From the NCBI GenBank assembly GCA_021018995.1, contig CM037593.1:9638088-9702087 (forward strand): DNA of 64,000 nt. The letters are read 5' to 3'. Below the pieces are notes generated by a model that was not told the origin of the DNA, searched no databases, and worked only from the letters and a program-made list of their open reading frames with translations. Of this stretch, positions 11,244 through 22,236 are shown piece after piece; the first letter of the stretch is position 1, and each line of letters opens with the position of its first letter. A program made the position numbers and the translations under genes. Source of the stretch: Chloranthus sessilifolius (taxonomy: Eukaryota; Streptophyta; Magnoliopsida; Chloranthales; Chloranthaceae).

Positions 11244-11638
11244 TGTTAGATTTTTGTGGTCAACATCTTAACCTATCTTTGGGTTTCCATTAAAAATTGG
11301 GTTAGACCTTTGACCACACGTATCTCAAGGTGGTAGAAAGTAATTTCCTAATATAAGTGATATGTCTCTACTCTCTTTCCTTGATGGGTTATGAAAGATA
11401 GGTGACTATATAAAGAGACCACCGTCCCCTCTTCCTCTAATCCTAACACATTCTCATCTAGAGGCTAAACTTCGAGAAGACGAGAGGTAACGTGGTCTCG
11501 AATTCTTTGGCGGAGATCATCGAATTCATTAAAGAGGTTGTTGACGCGGCGACCCGATGATAAATACAAGGAACGCGTGTTCTTTGAAAGGTATATTTTG
11601 ATCGTGTGATTCGAGCCTAGATCTTAAAATTTCTAACA
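11244..11638 (+). repeat. 5' LTR of gag-only Copia element
   Basis: The ends are TGTTAGATTT and TTCTAACA. It contains a TATA box (TATATAAA, 11407-11414) followed by a CT-rich leader. It pairs with 18007-18368. Confidence 0.9.
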
Positions 11639-11640
11639 AT

Positions 11641-11652
11641 TGGTATCAGAGC
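11641..11652 (+). other. Primer-binding site, initiator Met-tRNA
   Basis: TGGTATCAGAGC lies two bases after the LTR and is complementary to the 3' end of plant initiator Met-tRNA, the usual Copia primer. Confidence 0.9.
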
Positions 11653-13690
11653 AAGGTTGACTTAATCACACGATTTGAGGGGTCTTGGTTTTCATGATGC
11701 ATGATCGTTCAACCTAAACCTCCGATTGGAATATGAGTCATGGTTCATGGCTGCATGTGAAATCAGTTTTGTTATTTTTTTTATTTATAATCTTTATGTT
11801 GAGATTTTTTAAAGACTGCGTCTGCCAAACAAATCTCCAAAAGGAGCGCCTATTCAATGGGTAGGGAAGCAAATTATATGATGCATTCCTCAAATTAGAC
11901 AAAATAGTGATATGCCTTTTGATTTATTCGTCTGGTAGCTTCCAAATTTTCCATTCCTCTCCTCTCTATGGATGGGTTTAGTTTTTGTGTGAAGAAGACG
12001 ACTAACCCTACCCGTCTCCTTATATGCACGGCAGGTTTCATGGGCCCCGTGACTCAACCCATCATATAGTCCACATGTCTGATGTGGCCCATAGACCCAT
12101 ATTAAGGCCCATATCCGACCCGTTTCGTGACCCGGCCCGATCAACAATCAGACTCGGGTCATGACCTGATCTAGCCCATGGTCCGGTCCAGTCCATTCCC
12201 GACTGATGGTATATGATCCGGATTCAGCCTGTTCGATTAAGACCCATTTTGACCTATATTATTCCTTATTCTTTTCGGGCCATTTATAGGCTATCTATAG
12301 GTCCTATTTTGGGACAGTATATATGAATTTTGACTTTCTCGGACATTTCAGATATATTTTTCAAGTCTATTTTTGAAAATAAGCTCTCTGGAGTGAATTT
12401 GTCATGACCTGATGTCCTTTTGACAATGTTTTAACCGAATAATTATTTTATATTTGAGTGTCTTTAATTAAAGTTGAATTTTTGTGAGGAAATATAGGGT
12501 TGAGTATTGAAGGTTGTGCTCTAGCACCAACGCTGGTACTTACATAATGTTACCCATAATTATTATTAATTTTTGGCACTTACCCACCACATGAGTTAAA
12601 TTTGGCTACTTGGAATGATTCTTCTGCCCAACGGTGATGATCTTTCATAGTGTCGTGGTTTTCATAAATGAGATTTAATTTTGTTTGATTGTTCTCAACA
12701 TATCATATTCGATTCAAGGTAAACAATCATATTCGATTCAATAATCTATTATCGATGTTGACTAGATGTGACATGCATGCCCACATAATCATAGTTTGAT
12801 GATTATAGATAATTTATTCACTTAATGTATATGTATCTTATAACTGTTTGATTTTGATTAATTTGTTCATCAATTGTAATATGTGATATTGATTTATCTT
12901 TCAAAAGTAGATTAGTTAGCAAGATGTGCATATATCTGAAAATGAGTTTTTGAAACCTTGAATCAAATTTGATATGGTTGAATGAAATTTAGGTCGTACC
13001 TTAGGGATCAAAGTAAACCGATAAAATGATCGTTCGAGGGTACGTAACTGAAATAGGCCGAGGTCTGCCCAAAGGTGATCACCTATGTAGGTTGCGTGAC
13101 TTTTGGATCTTGATACTTGTGTCTCATTAAGATTGGGTTGACACATGCATCTATGAAGTTTTTAATTTTTGGCCAAAGCTGATTTAAGAATTTTATGTAA
13201 GTAGGGTGAATAGAATTGTCATAAGTGCGTAAGAGAGAGAAGGACAATCTTTCTGGCCAAAGTTGATGGAGAGTCTGGATCAAACATAAAGCACGAGTGA
13301 TTAAGTCTATACGTGTTTTCTCAAACACGATCTTGAGAAACAAATTGTATGTTAAGGTTTCTGCCCAAAGGTGATGCTAAGACATGACAACTGGTTGTCC
13401 CAAAGAGTAAAAGTTACTTATAGCTGACACTGTAATTAATTCGAATTTGACCCTAAATCAGAATTTAAATCTTCAAAGAATAGTTAGTGACATATGGTCA
13501 TAATTCACAGTAAACATTTAGTGACATATGGTCATAATGTAATCTTCAAGGACATATGATCATGACATATTCTAATTAAATCGTTAGTGATATATGATTA
13601 AAGTGGTTAATAAAAATTCAAATGCATAATTGACATATTTCTTTATTTTGCTAGTGATATATAAAATTTTAAAATTTTATTTCTATATAG
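11653..13690 (+). other. Long noncoding leader of gag-only Copia element
   Basis: About 2 kb between primer site and gag has no recognised coding sequence. Near 13480-13610 the phrase TTAGTGACATATGGTCATAA is repeated several times with variation, a short degenerate tandem array. A leader this long is unusual for Copia elements and suggests captured or expanded sequence. Confidence 0.5.
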
Positions 13691-13694
13691 AGTC

Positions 13695-14366
13695 ATGGAC
13701 AGATCTATTATTCATAAGCAACTAGCAGGTATTGAGCCTCTGGACGACTCTAACTATTCATAGTGGCATATGACTATTGATATATCATTAGGATATATGG
13801 ATTATGATTTTTTCCTTACTGAAAATAAACCTTTCACACCCACTACGAGTTTTACGGACTTAGAGAAGAATTATTTTACTAAATGGGAAAAAACTAATCG
13901 TATGGCCATGATGATGATCCCTTCATCAATTAATCAGACTCTTAGAGATGGGTTGAATCCTACAACTACGGTAAAAGAACTCTTAAAATATATTAAAGAT
14001 CAGTTTGTGGGTACATGAAAGTCTCTAAAGTACTCTTACCTTACACAATTAGTTAACAAGAGATATGATGAAAATGAAAGTGTGCGTGAGCACATTTTAA
14101 AGATGTCAAAGTGTGCTATAAGGCTCAGGGAATAAGGGAGTACTTTTGGTGATGATCTAGTTATTTACTTAGTTGTCTATTCGCTTCCGCCTTCATTTGA
14201 TACTTTTAAGGTGAACTATAATGCTCAAGAGACAAAGTGGGACCTTAACCAATTAATTTCTCTATGTGTGACCGATGAGCGCTTGAAAGTGGGTAAAGTT
14301 GAGTTTGCACATCTGGCGGTAAGTGGGTAAAGCCAAAAGATTTTAAAAAAGAATTATAATTAGAAC
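13695..14366 (+). CDS. Copia-type gag remnant (N-terminal part)
   Basis: The segment starts with an ATG and reads as a Copia gag (UBN2-type) N-terminus, with the phrases LDDSNYS, WHMTIDI and GLNPTTTVKELLKYIKDQF. It is interrupted by the solo LTR, and gag resumes after it with a CCHC zinc knuckle (about 17142-17190: CKQEGHLQRDC). The family function is RNA packaging in the virus-like particle. The frame is broken in several places and is treated as a fossil. Confidence 0.65.
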
Positions 14367-14629
14367 TGTAACGACCCTAAATTTCTGAATGACTGCTTTG
14401 GTATTCATGCCTGGCATAAAAATCGAGACAAATTTAAAAAAGTTTGAAAATAAGATTTTAATACCAAGACTTTTAATCTGTAGGCGTGTGAAGTGAGATG
14501 TCACTTGTGACGTAAGGCTGAGATGCAATTAGTTTCCCCTGTAGAGTATGATACGCGTGAGTGTTGTGTGTGCTCAACACCAGATCAAAGCATTAGAAAT
14601 GGAAATATCATAGATATTTCCGTTGATGG

Positions 14630-14637
14630 CTTATAAG
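14630..14637 (+). promoter_or_regulatory. Family B LTR TATA-like box
   Basis: CTTATAAG is followed by AGAAG. It is conserved at the same LTR position in the other copies (42813-42820 and 62622-62629), about 265 bp from the LTR start. If used, it places the palindrome array in the transcribed leader rather than in the upstream promoter. Confidence 0.5.
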
Positions 14638-15097
14638 AGAAGCAAGGTTAAAAAAACCTGATGCTTCTTCTCTTTACCTTGAATCCTTGCCTGCAAACTT
14701 ATTGTTTAGAATCTCCCTCTGTGAAACCTGTGTGAGAGAAACCCTAGGTTACGGATCTCTGTTTTAGAATGTCGAGAAATAGACGTGTTGTGTGCGTCGA
14801 ATCTGCTCGGGGAAGGAGAGATACGGCTATGTGTTGACGTAGTGATACACCTCTGGTTCATCAGAGAACTCGAAGCGGAAAGCTCTCCGATTTGGATCCG
14901 AAACCCACGTCGGATCGCACATGACGTGAACGAAGGAGCAACCATCAAAGAGGTGTTTTACTATGCTTTTATAGGGTCTTTGATGTCATAAATGTGATTT
15001 TTGTGGGTGTGATTGATTCACAAAGATCATAAATGAATCATGATTGAAATGGGTTAAAAATCAATATACCCCATTAATGACATTTACTGTCATTTCC

Positions 15098-15732
15098 GAT
15101 CAATCAAATTGAATATTTGATCGATCAAAGTATAATCCGATTGATCAAATATGAGATTTGATCGATCGAATTGTAGAAAGCCCTCAATGAAACAGAAGGG
15201 TGTTCTCTCTTATAAGTTCAGGCCCGATATGCTCAATCGATCAAATTGGTGAATTGATCGATCAAATTTGGCACTAATCGATCAGAATATGAAGTGATCG
15301 ATCAAGTGTGAATTGATCGATCAATTGAGAATTGATCGATTGAACTGTGATGTTGATCGATCAAATGGGAGATTTGATCGATCGAATTATATAATAAAGT
15401 ATAGATCAGGAGGTATGTTTTTCTGAAACTTTTGACTTAAAAATTCGATCGATCAAACATGAGGATTGATCGATCAAATTAAGGATCCGATCGATCAACT
15501 AGGGAATTGATCGATCAAATTGCTTCTGTTTTGTAGGTGTGAAAAGTTAGTTTTTGATTGATCAAACATAGGAATTGATTGATCAAACTGTGAATCTGAT
15601 CGATCAAATGGAGATTGATCGATCAAATTCCCTCTATTCTGTCTATATAGAGGTAAGACATCCGATCGATCAAACAATGAGTTGATCTATCAAATATGAA
15701 TCCGATCGATCAAACATGGAGATTGATCGATC
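15098..15732 (+). repeat. Array of 24 GATCGATC palindromes in groups 4-8-4-4-4
   Basis: Site starts by hand count are 15098, 15119, 15139, 15160; 15235, 15256, 15276, 15296, 15315, 15334, 15355, 15376; 15447, 15468, 15489, 15509; 15556, 15577, 15598, 15617; 15664, 15684, 15704, 15725. Spacing within groups is 19-21 bp; the last two gaps between groups are 39 bp. A few sites have one mismatch. The sequence between sites is variable. Confidence 0.9.
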
Positions 15733-16578
15733 GAATTCCCTGTTTTACCTGTTTTAGTTTTTGGGGGAATTTAAGGCTGGACTCTGTACTAGTAACTGTA
15801 TCCTGACACTTCTGACACGTAGAATACTATACGTATGGTTTAGGTCAAGATCAGGACATCTTAAAAGCTTTGGATTTACTTAGAAAGAATTTATCTAAGG
15901 TAGAAGAAATTTAACTTAACTTGTATCCGATTTTGACTGCATGGTTTTTTGAGCATTTGTATCTTATTTCTTCTGTTTAAAGGCTTTATTATCCGATTCT
16001 ATCATCTGTTTCTGCTATCTGATTCTGAGGTCTTTATGTGTATTGATTTAAAGTTCATATGACGAGTCCTCCCGACATGGTACGATACCCACGACTGGCA
16101 CGACGAGATATCCGTGTATCTGATTTGTAAACCCTCGGGACAAGTTGCTCTCCTTTGTAGAGGCTTGATGCAATCATCTGTAATTTTTCATTGAACGACG
16201 ATGGTTGGGGTTACCCATCGGCACATATTTGGCTACCATGTGCTATATTGATGGGAGTTATTTAAGTATATAGAATTTAAGTAAATAACTACTGTTGCAT
16301 GCATCTCAAAACTTTGAGATTATAGTCCGTTTCCGTGATTCTACATTTGTTCTGTTCTATTATTTTGCATCTGCTCTGTTTACTAAAAGTTCTGCATTTT
16401 GATTATTTTGCATTCAATATTTGATTTTTTTGTCTACATCTGTTTTGTGATTTCCGCACTCTACTTTAATTATCTATCTGAGTTATATTCTGCAAATCAT
16501 GTTTTACAATTTAGATGTAAATTTCTTGAGTTTTTTCTATTGAGCTTAGATTGTAGCTCACCCTGTTTCTATATAATA

Positions 16579-16689
16579 GGTTCTGAGGCTAAAGCTCCCG
16601 GTACTGAGAGCGACCCTGATTACCAGCCAGAGTCGGAGGCAGAGGCAGAGGAGGAGGATACTGACACCCCTGCTAACGAGTTCTATTAG
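16579..16689 (+). CDS. Acidic DPDY peptide frame inside a family B LTR
   Basis: After a pyrimidine-rich stretch ending TATAATAG, a 36-codon frame starts GSEAKAP, contains ESDPDYQPE and an E/D run, and ends in PANEFY and a stop. The counterpart at 44653-44763 has the same phase, core motif and ending. The retained frame between well-diverged LTRs suggests past coding constraint. No ATG lies at the start, so it would be read as a spliced exon or by read-through from upstream codons. Confidence 0.5.
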   Translation, partial: GSEAKAPGTESDPDYQPESEAEAEEEDTDTPANEFY

Positions 16690-17075
16690 CAGCTTGGGTA
16701 TTAGTTTATTTTGGGATCTGTACGTATATTTTGGATTATCTATGTGTCTGGTGGCCACATTTCTGTATATTATACTATAGATGTTTTACTCTTAGTAATA
16801 TACATTCTATAGAAACCAATATTGGGAATCATTGTTTTGAGTGATGGATATTCATTACCAGTGGTTCTTCTTGATTCCTTTTTGGAGGATGTGTATATTC
16901 TTTTGATATTATATATGTATTGTTTTGTACTTTCTTTCTTTTTAGAGCCTTTTATGATGACTCGATCTGCCAATTTTCAATCGTGTCTGCGACACTCTTT
17001 GATTTATTCTGAGAATCATCCACAGTATAATCCAGATGACACGGGTTTTCAAGTGCGAAAATTCGAGCTATCACA

Positions 17076-18006
17076 AGAACTTCAATTGAAAGCGAGCTGG
17101 AGCAGAGAATTCAAATAAGAAAGTCAAATCTAAAATTTAGAATGTTGGCACTGTAAGCAAGAGGGACATCTTCAAAGGGACTGCTATATATTTAAAGATC
17201 TACTGTAGCAGGTCAAAGGAGGAATATCTTAGCCCGAGAAGTCATCTCTGCCTGAGAAGTCCCAAGACTGAAATCACGCTTTCGTCATTTATTTATTTAT
17301 TTTTGCAAGACATTAGTTAGTACTTTGACATTTACTTTGATAGACTTGGTTTGCATAAGTTTAATTAAATGATTATAAATAGTTGATATTAAGTTAATCT
17401 TGTTATTTATTGATTGCTATTATGAATGGTCAAATCAGTGGGAGACGACTCGCTTGGATTGATGAGTTTTTTTTTAATATATATTGTGGCTGACTCATTA
17501 TATGAAATTGTGCACGTGTTAATGAGGGTACATGTGATTGGAGTTAGATCTCATTTTGCCTGGTATGCTTAGGCTAGATGTGATTAGGCACCATATTGGT
17601 AAGCCTTCTTTCTGTTAGATTGGTGACGTGAGTCACAAGCGAGGAGCCAGTAAGATATCAGAAAGACATACCTTGGGGTATGAAGTTGGACAAATATAGG
17701 TACGACATATGTGTGTGTTGTCTGATATCACTAAGTAAAGACTTAAGTCTATTAATGATGCTAGTTTTGTAACCATGGATTGCCTAGTGTCGATTCTTAA
17801 GATGGAATACTCTGTGCACCATGATCCTTTACTGGTATTGTTATTGAATTTGGGTGGTTGTTACGAAGCATCGAGGTACTGGGGGTCAATGATTTTTCAA
17901 AATATAAAATGGATGACCATCCACTTTTCAGAGTTTGTCAGTCCAGAGAGTCGTTTTTCTTTTAAATTATGTTTAGATGAGTTAAGGTGCAGACCAAGTG
18001 GGAGAC
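17076..18006 (+). other. 3' interior of gag-only Copia element
   Basis: This holds the gag zinc-knuckle end (about 17142-17215), then noncoding sequence to the purine tract at about 17996-18006. No pol domain is seen. A frame of 93 codons at 17775-18056 runs into the LTR and shows no known domain. Confidence 0.5.
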
Positions 18007-18368
18007 TGTTAGATTTTTGTGATCAACATCTTAACCCATCTTTGAGTTTCCATTAAAATTTGGGTTGGACCTTTGACCACACGTATCTCGAGGCGATAGG
18101 AAGTAGTTTTCTAATATAAGTAATATGTCTCCACTCTCTTTCCTTGTTTGGTTAGGAAAGAGAGGTGACTATATAAGGAGACCAACGCCCCCTCTTCCTC
18201 TAACCCTAGTACATTCCCATATAGAGGCTAAACTTAGAAAAGACGAGAGGTAACGTGATCTCAGATTCTTTGGCGGAGATCATCGGTTTCATTAAGGAGA
18301 TTGCTGGCGCGGTGACCCTATAATAAATATAAGGTACGCGTGTTCTTGTAAAGGTAAAATTTCTAACA
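18007..18368 (+). repeat. 3' LTR of gag-only Copia element
   Basis: Starts TGTTAGATTTTTG and ends TTCTAACA. The flank CATAT matches the left side. Confidence 0.9.
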
Positions 18369-18373
18369 CATAT

Positions 18374-19249
18374 CAGTTGCTTTGATAACATATCTAATTC
18401 TCTGTTATTATATGAGTTGCGACGTTGGGTCTGGCTTTGCCGTAGCTCTTTATACAGCCGGCTTGCTTGTTTTGATTGGATCGAACTTGTCATCTAGAGG
18501 CCCAAGTCCTTTTTTTTTTACCTATTCTTTGTATATATTCCTATTTATAGATTGCTCACCTATTAAAAAAGGAAACTTTTGGCGCTCTAATCTATTATAG
18601 AGGTTACACTTCTTACAGAAAAGAGTGTGAAGCCACAGTCAAAATGTAGCATTTTAGGTTTCCACAATTGATTCTGTATACATGATTCATGAGGCCATTA
18701 TATATATTAGATTCATTGCTAAGATTGACCCATAAAAAAACTATCAACCATGTGATTAAGATCGTGCTAGAAAATGAACCATTAGACCATATTTGTACAA
18801 TCACATGGCAGTTGTTCACTTTGTGGCACTTTTAACATTTTAATCTTATTAATCTTAAAAAGAATCTGATCTATACGATGAACTCATGAACCATATCGCA
18901 TCACATAACACCAAAATGATGTGATGTACGAACAATCGATGGCGTGTTCACTCTCGAGAGCAACGAGCCATAACCCATCTAAACTACGTGTAAGCAAAAA
19001 TGATCAAAACCCTCGATCATCTAATGCAATCACAAACATAAAATATCCTTCATGAGATTGATAATCCACATAAAGATCACTAAACAACATGATAGGGATT
19101 TATCCGGTACTGACCTGGCCGTATTAACAGGGGGTGCACATGTGCCCTGGGGATTAGTCTGGTGCTCTAAGAGGCCGCGATACCCGGGTTATTCAAAACA
19201 AAAAAGAAAGATATAGGGACTTGACTTCGAAAATGGTAGAACTCCTAAT
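18374..19249. other. Intergenic, 3' flank of the sulfotransferase gene
   Basis: AT-rich, without a recognised gene. The last 150 bp (about 19090-19200) include a GC-richer phrase (GTATTAACAGGGGGTGCACA ... CCGCGATACCCGGG) that looks like a dispersed plant repeat, but I cannot name it. The 3' UTR of the SOT gene should lie in the right part of this interval on the minus strand. Confidence 0.4.
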
Positions 19250-20248
19250 CTACATGTGGAACTTCAAACCAGAACCTTCAAACTTTTGTTCAGTGATCTT
19301 ATCTAGCTTATCTACCATCTGAGGAGTCAAATAGTTTTTCGAATCACCAACCTCACCTTTCCTGTAAAACAAACTGTTTACGGCGCCGATCCGTAGATTC
19401 CCGGTCTTATTAACCTCGAGATTCTTCAAATTCTCGAAACTGCACAATTTTACTATTTCCTCCACCTTCCCTTCTCTCTCTTCCTCTAAGGAGAAAGAGC
19501 ACCCTAGGAAGTCAGCTAACTTCTTCAAAACACCAGAGGCATCTGCCTTCATCTCCTCATACTTCAAAAATAGCACTTTCTTAGGCCTTTTCAAGCTCTC
19601 ATTCCAATACTCCAATGCATGATCCCAAAAGGGTCCATACATAAAAGTCCCTTTACAAAACATCTCAAATCCCTCTTCTAGTGAAAGGGGCTCTAGAGGC
19701 TTTGGTCTCATTTTGTTCACGAAGTTCCACCCGGAAATAAAGGTGTCCCCTGGGTTCCGACTGAGATAAACGATTCGGCAACCCGAGTCCTTAAGGGATT
19801 CCGGAAGCGAACTATAGGGAATATGTGTGGCCATGAGCCTCGGCGATGGAAGGTTGGAAGAGTGAAGAATCTTATTGTTATCGAACAACTCCGTCTCTAG
19901 CTGGAGTACGAGATCGTGCGGGTTGTTGGTGAGCATGGGGTGTTGAGAGTAAGTGTACTGACTCCGGTTCATAGTGGCAAAAGCCATTGCCTTCAACCAA
20001 GTAGTGCCCGATTTGGGCATGGTGACGAGAAGTACATCGTCATCGAGCGCTTTAAACTCTTCTTGAACGGTCATTACGCCTTCCAATAGTTTCGGGGGAT
20101 ACCAAAAGTTTTGAAATTGGTAGTAGTACGCGGAACTCCAACCTTTATCTCTTGGAAGGGAAGAAACTAAGTCCTTGTATTTAGGGCTAAGGCTCTCTTC
20201 TGGGTTGGCATTGGAAACTTCATAGGAGGCATTTTGAGATGTGGCCAT
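19250..20248 (-). CDS. Cytosolic sulfotransferase (SOT family), intronless
   Basis: 332 residues, full family length, in one exon as in most plant SOTs. The enzyme would transfer sulfate from PAPS to a hydroxyl of a small molecule (flavonoid, steroid, hormone or desulfoglucosinolate; substrate not predictable) in the cytosol. PKSGTTW at residues 78-84 is the 5'-phosphosulfate loop. THIP with His142 is the expected catalytic base. RIVYLSRNP (158-166) with Arg164 and Ser172 fits the 3'-phosphate site. RKGEVGD (296-302) is the C-terminal PAPS motif. The residue after GD is Ser303, whereas plant SOTs usually have Trp (GDWKN); the pseudogenes at 55858 and 61897 keep Trp. The start is the first ATG, 70-80 bp downstream of a TATA box. 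It appears to be the only intact member of a decayed local cluster. A substrate-based symbol is not justified. Confidence 0.93.
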   Translation of the reverse strand: MATSQNASYEVSNANPEESLSPKYKDLVSSLPRDKGWSSAYYYQFQNFWYPPKLLEGVMTVQEEFKALDDDVLLVTMPKSGTTWLKAMAFATMNRSQYTYSQHPMLTNNPHDLVLQLETELFDNNKILHSSNLPSPRLMATHIPYSSLPESLKDSGCRIVYLSRNPGDTFISGWNFVNKMRPKPLEPLSLEEGFEMFCKGTFMYGPFWDHALEYWNESLKRPKKVLFLKYEEMKADASGVLKKLADFLGCSFSLEEEREGKVEEIVKLCSFENLKNLEVNKTGNLRIGAVNSLFYRKGEVGDSKNYLTPQMVDKLDKITEQKFEGSGLKFHM

Positions 20249-20319
20249 GAAGGTGATACTAGGGGGCTTCTGTTTGCTCTCACTCTTGATGCATCTCTCA
20301 ATATATATAGATATCTATA

Positions 20320-20329
20320 CTATATATAG
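20320..20329 (-). promoter_or_regulatory. TATA box of the sulfotransferase gene
   Basis: On the minus strand GCTATATATA lies about 75 bp upstream of the ATG, which fits a plant core promoter with a 40-50 base leader. Further TATA-like sequence follows at 20300-20309, so the exact start site is uncertain. Confidence 0.55.
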
Positions 20330-20870
20330 CGAGAGAAGGCGGTGGGTGAGGTCACGGACTAAAAAATTTAGTTTTTTCCATAAAAGAGAGAAATTAAAAA
20401 ACTCGACACTCTTTCACAAGAAATATCTCTTGGACCCATTTCTCTTTTGACTGATCTCTTTGCATGTGGATAGCACCTGGTTTATATATAATGATGAAAG
20501 GGTCACATGGCATGTTTATTAATACCTTTAGGACAGTGTTACGTGGAGGACATATTTTATGCAGACAAAGGCAGGCAACTGATGTAGCGCAATGCAATTG
20601 ACTGCAAGGTCAGTGCAGCCATTCACATCACGCCACGTCAGCTGCCTGCACTTTGTCCTCAATAAATCTGTCCTACTTTTATAATTTTCCATACATTTAT
20701 TATGCCGAAAAAGGAGTTTTTAATTTATAGTCCTCCAAAAAATACATTTATGGTAAACTGTCGTTATTATTTTTTTGTTGTATCCTACACCATATATTGA
20801 AAGCATTTGTAAAGACAAATAAAATATGTTTTAAGATTTATGATGTCATATAAATTAAAATTTTAATGCT
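20330..20870 (-). promoter_or_regulatory. Upstream region of the sulfotransferase gene with ACGT elements
   Basis: No gene is seen. At 20632-20642, about 390 bp upstream of the ATG, the minus strand reads GCTGACGTGGC. This combines a TGACG (as-1-type, bZIP/TGA) core with an ACGTGG (G-box/ABRE-like) core. Another ACGTGG lies near 20530. Such elements often mediate hormone or stress induction, which would suit a SOT, but no function is shown by sequence alone. Confidence 0.35.
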
Positions 20871-20871
20871 A

Positions 20872-21030
20872 AAGTTGAAGTTTGGCTGATAACATATAAG
20901 GTCATGGGTTTGCTCCCCATAGGTCTCAATTTTGAGTCCCCCTTCTGCTAATGATGTGTGAGGGCAAGGGGCTATTCCACACATCTTAGCGAATCGTGCA
21001 TCGGTAGAGGTCCCCGAAGGGGGTGTGCCC
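20872..21030 (+). mobile_element. Possible tRNA-derived SINE
   Basis: The phrase AAGGTCATGGGTTTGCTCCCC resembles a pol III B box (GGTTCGANTCC type). It lies about 25 bp after a TGGCTGATAAC that could be an A box. No poly(A) tail or clear target duplication was found, and the right side abuts a CACTA-type MITE. Tentative. Confidence 0.3.
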
Positions 21031-21036
21031 GACAAG

Positions 21037-21177
21037 CACTACAAAAAATACGACTATTAGCGGCGGCAGTTTTTTTAACAATAAACTGCTGCTATTAGTT
21101 CCGTCGCTATCAAAAACTGCCGCTACCAAAAACTGCCTTAACAGCAAGTACCGCTGAAACATCTTATTTTTGTAGCG
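21037..21177. mobile_element. CACTA-type MITE
   Basis: 141 bp, starting CACTACAAAAAATA and ending TATTTTTGTAGCG, one base off the mirror-image CACTA end. Subterminal motifs GGCGGCAG / ACTGCCGCT occur in both orientations, as in CACTA termini. The flanking triplets AAG and AGG are a near-match to a 3-bp target duplication. Related copies lie at 40063-40248 and 40714-40866. Confidence 0.65.
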
Positions 21178-22024
21178 AGGAGACCCTAGATCGATAAAAA
21201 AAACACATAAAAGAGTCACAAATATTAAGATTATACGATAATTTTATAAATGGTTTACAAAAAAAGTGTCCTTGAATTTACTTTTTTTTTTAAAATGTCC
21301 CTATATTTAAGGGCGAAAACGGGTGGACCGAACCGTTTGAGGTTGGCTTTGTGAGTCTCATTTCACTCATATTTGTTCGAGGCTAAAATGGCCCATGTTT
21401 CAGTATAATAAGATATACTGAAACATCTTGTAAACATATATGTTTATGTCAAGTGGCACAAATCTTTGTTCATCCAAAAATTTCCTTTAAAAAAGCTTTT
21501 TTTAAAATAATTCATATACCATGAAATTTGTTGGAAACATGAAACATATTTGAATACTTAACCCCAATAACTCCAGCAATTGTCAATCAAAATGAATATT
21601 CTTCTCATTCTTATTTAGTGGTGGGTGATTTTTTTATTTTATTTTTTTGTCTTATATTATATTTAGGCCTCTTTCAAATTTCACCATTCAACTTATCTAG
21701 TAATCTCGTGTTTCATTTTTTCTATTTCTATGTTCTTTATATAAGTTAAGACTGAACCTTAGTTCTTATTTTATATTTGGTGCTCTTACAAATTTCATCT
21801 TTAAACTCATGCATGAATCTCATTTCTGTTTATTTATTTGGTTAATTAGGCATCTTGGTACTGATCATAGGAACTCAAGTAGGGCTGTCAAAGGGCCACG
21901 CTGGCCTGCAACCCAGCCCGGAAAAGTAGGGGATTTTGGCCTCGTCGAATTCCATATGGTTTTACCCTACAAGAATAAGAATGAAGTGATCAACAAAGAG
22001 TTGTTATAAGATGACCATTGAAAT
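21178..22024. other. Unassigned intergenic sequence
   Basis: AT-rich, no supported gene. Around 21880-21950 a phrase AGGGCTGTCAAAGGGCC resembles one near 39580 (GGGCTGTCAACGGTTCGGG); both look like ends of a dispersed plant repeat. Confidence 0.3.
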
Positions 22025-22028
22025 ATTT

Positions 22029-22236
22029 GCATTTGGTTAGCTCATTCAAGCCAAAGAGAGGCTCTTTCGCTCTTTGGCTCCAGTGGGGAACTGCTTGACT
22101 CAAGTCCTCACCTCATTTGCGATGGCAAAAGCTATTTTAACTGATAAACTGCTATTTGGCCGAGCATATTTTATATGCTCTGATTGAGAGTAGGCAGAGA
22201 GCTGTATCTACTCTTATAAGAGCTAACCCAAATGCG
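22029..22236. mobile_element. Probable MITE with short inverted ends
   Basis: The left end GCATTTGGTTAGCTC and the right end (reverse complement GCATTTGGGTTAGCTC) are inverted repeats about 200 bp apart. The interior is rich in AAGAGC/GCTCTT motifs, like the Tourist-type MITEs just downstream. The exact boundaries and target duplication are not clear. The following stretch to 22627 holds nothing I recognise. Confidence 0.4.

Larger units (their letters stand above)
14367..17075 (+). repeat. Solo LTR of chromovirus family B
   Basis: 2709 bp, from TGTAACGACCC to GAGCTATCACA. It is flanked by AGAAC at 14362-14366 and 17076-17080, a perfect 5-bp target-site duplication. There is no internal region, so it is a solo LTR left by recombination between two LTRs. 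The LTR of the partial element at 42546-45157 and the one starting at 62360 belong to the same, well-diverged family. It contains a TATA-like box, a 24-site palindrome array and an acidic reading frame. Confidence 0.9.
11244..18368 (+). mobile_element. Non-autonomous Copia-type LTR element with gag only, carrying a solo LTR
   Basis: LTRs of 395 and 362 bp (TGTTAGATTT...TTCTAACA) bound the element, and CATAT repeats at 11239-11243 and 18369-18373 are the target-site duplication. The 5' LTR is followed by a primer-binding site for initiator Met-tRNA, and the 3' LTR is preceded by the purine tract AAGTGGGAGAC. Between them I find only a Copia-type gag and long noncoding stretches; without the solo LTR the interior is about 3.7 kb. 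No protease, integrase or reverse transcriptase is recognised. This fits the plant gag-only (TR-GAG-like) non-autonomous class. The LTRs differ at very roughly one base in seven by eye, so it is old. The gag is broken. Confidence 0.8.

Noticed and set aside
11890-12147. 85-codon minus-strand frame in the Copia leader
   Set aside because: No domain, overlaps a noncoding leader and lies against the element's direction; composition gives no support.
15495-15677. Minus-strand frame with FDRSD/FDQS repeats, and similar plus-strand frames at 43713 and 63648
   Set aside because: Translation of the GATCGATC array; the repeats come from DNA sites, not from protein selection.
15098-15732. Regularly spaced short repeats that look like a CRISPR array
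   Set aside because: The repeat core is only 8-12 bp, spacers are about 12 bp, no cas genes are present and the setting is a plant LTR. It is a palindrome array.
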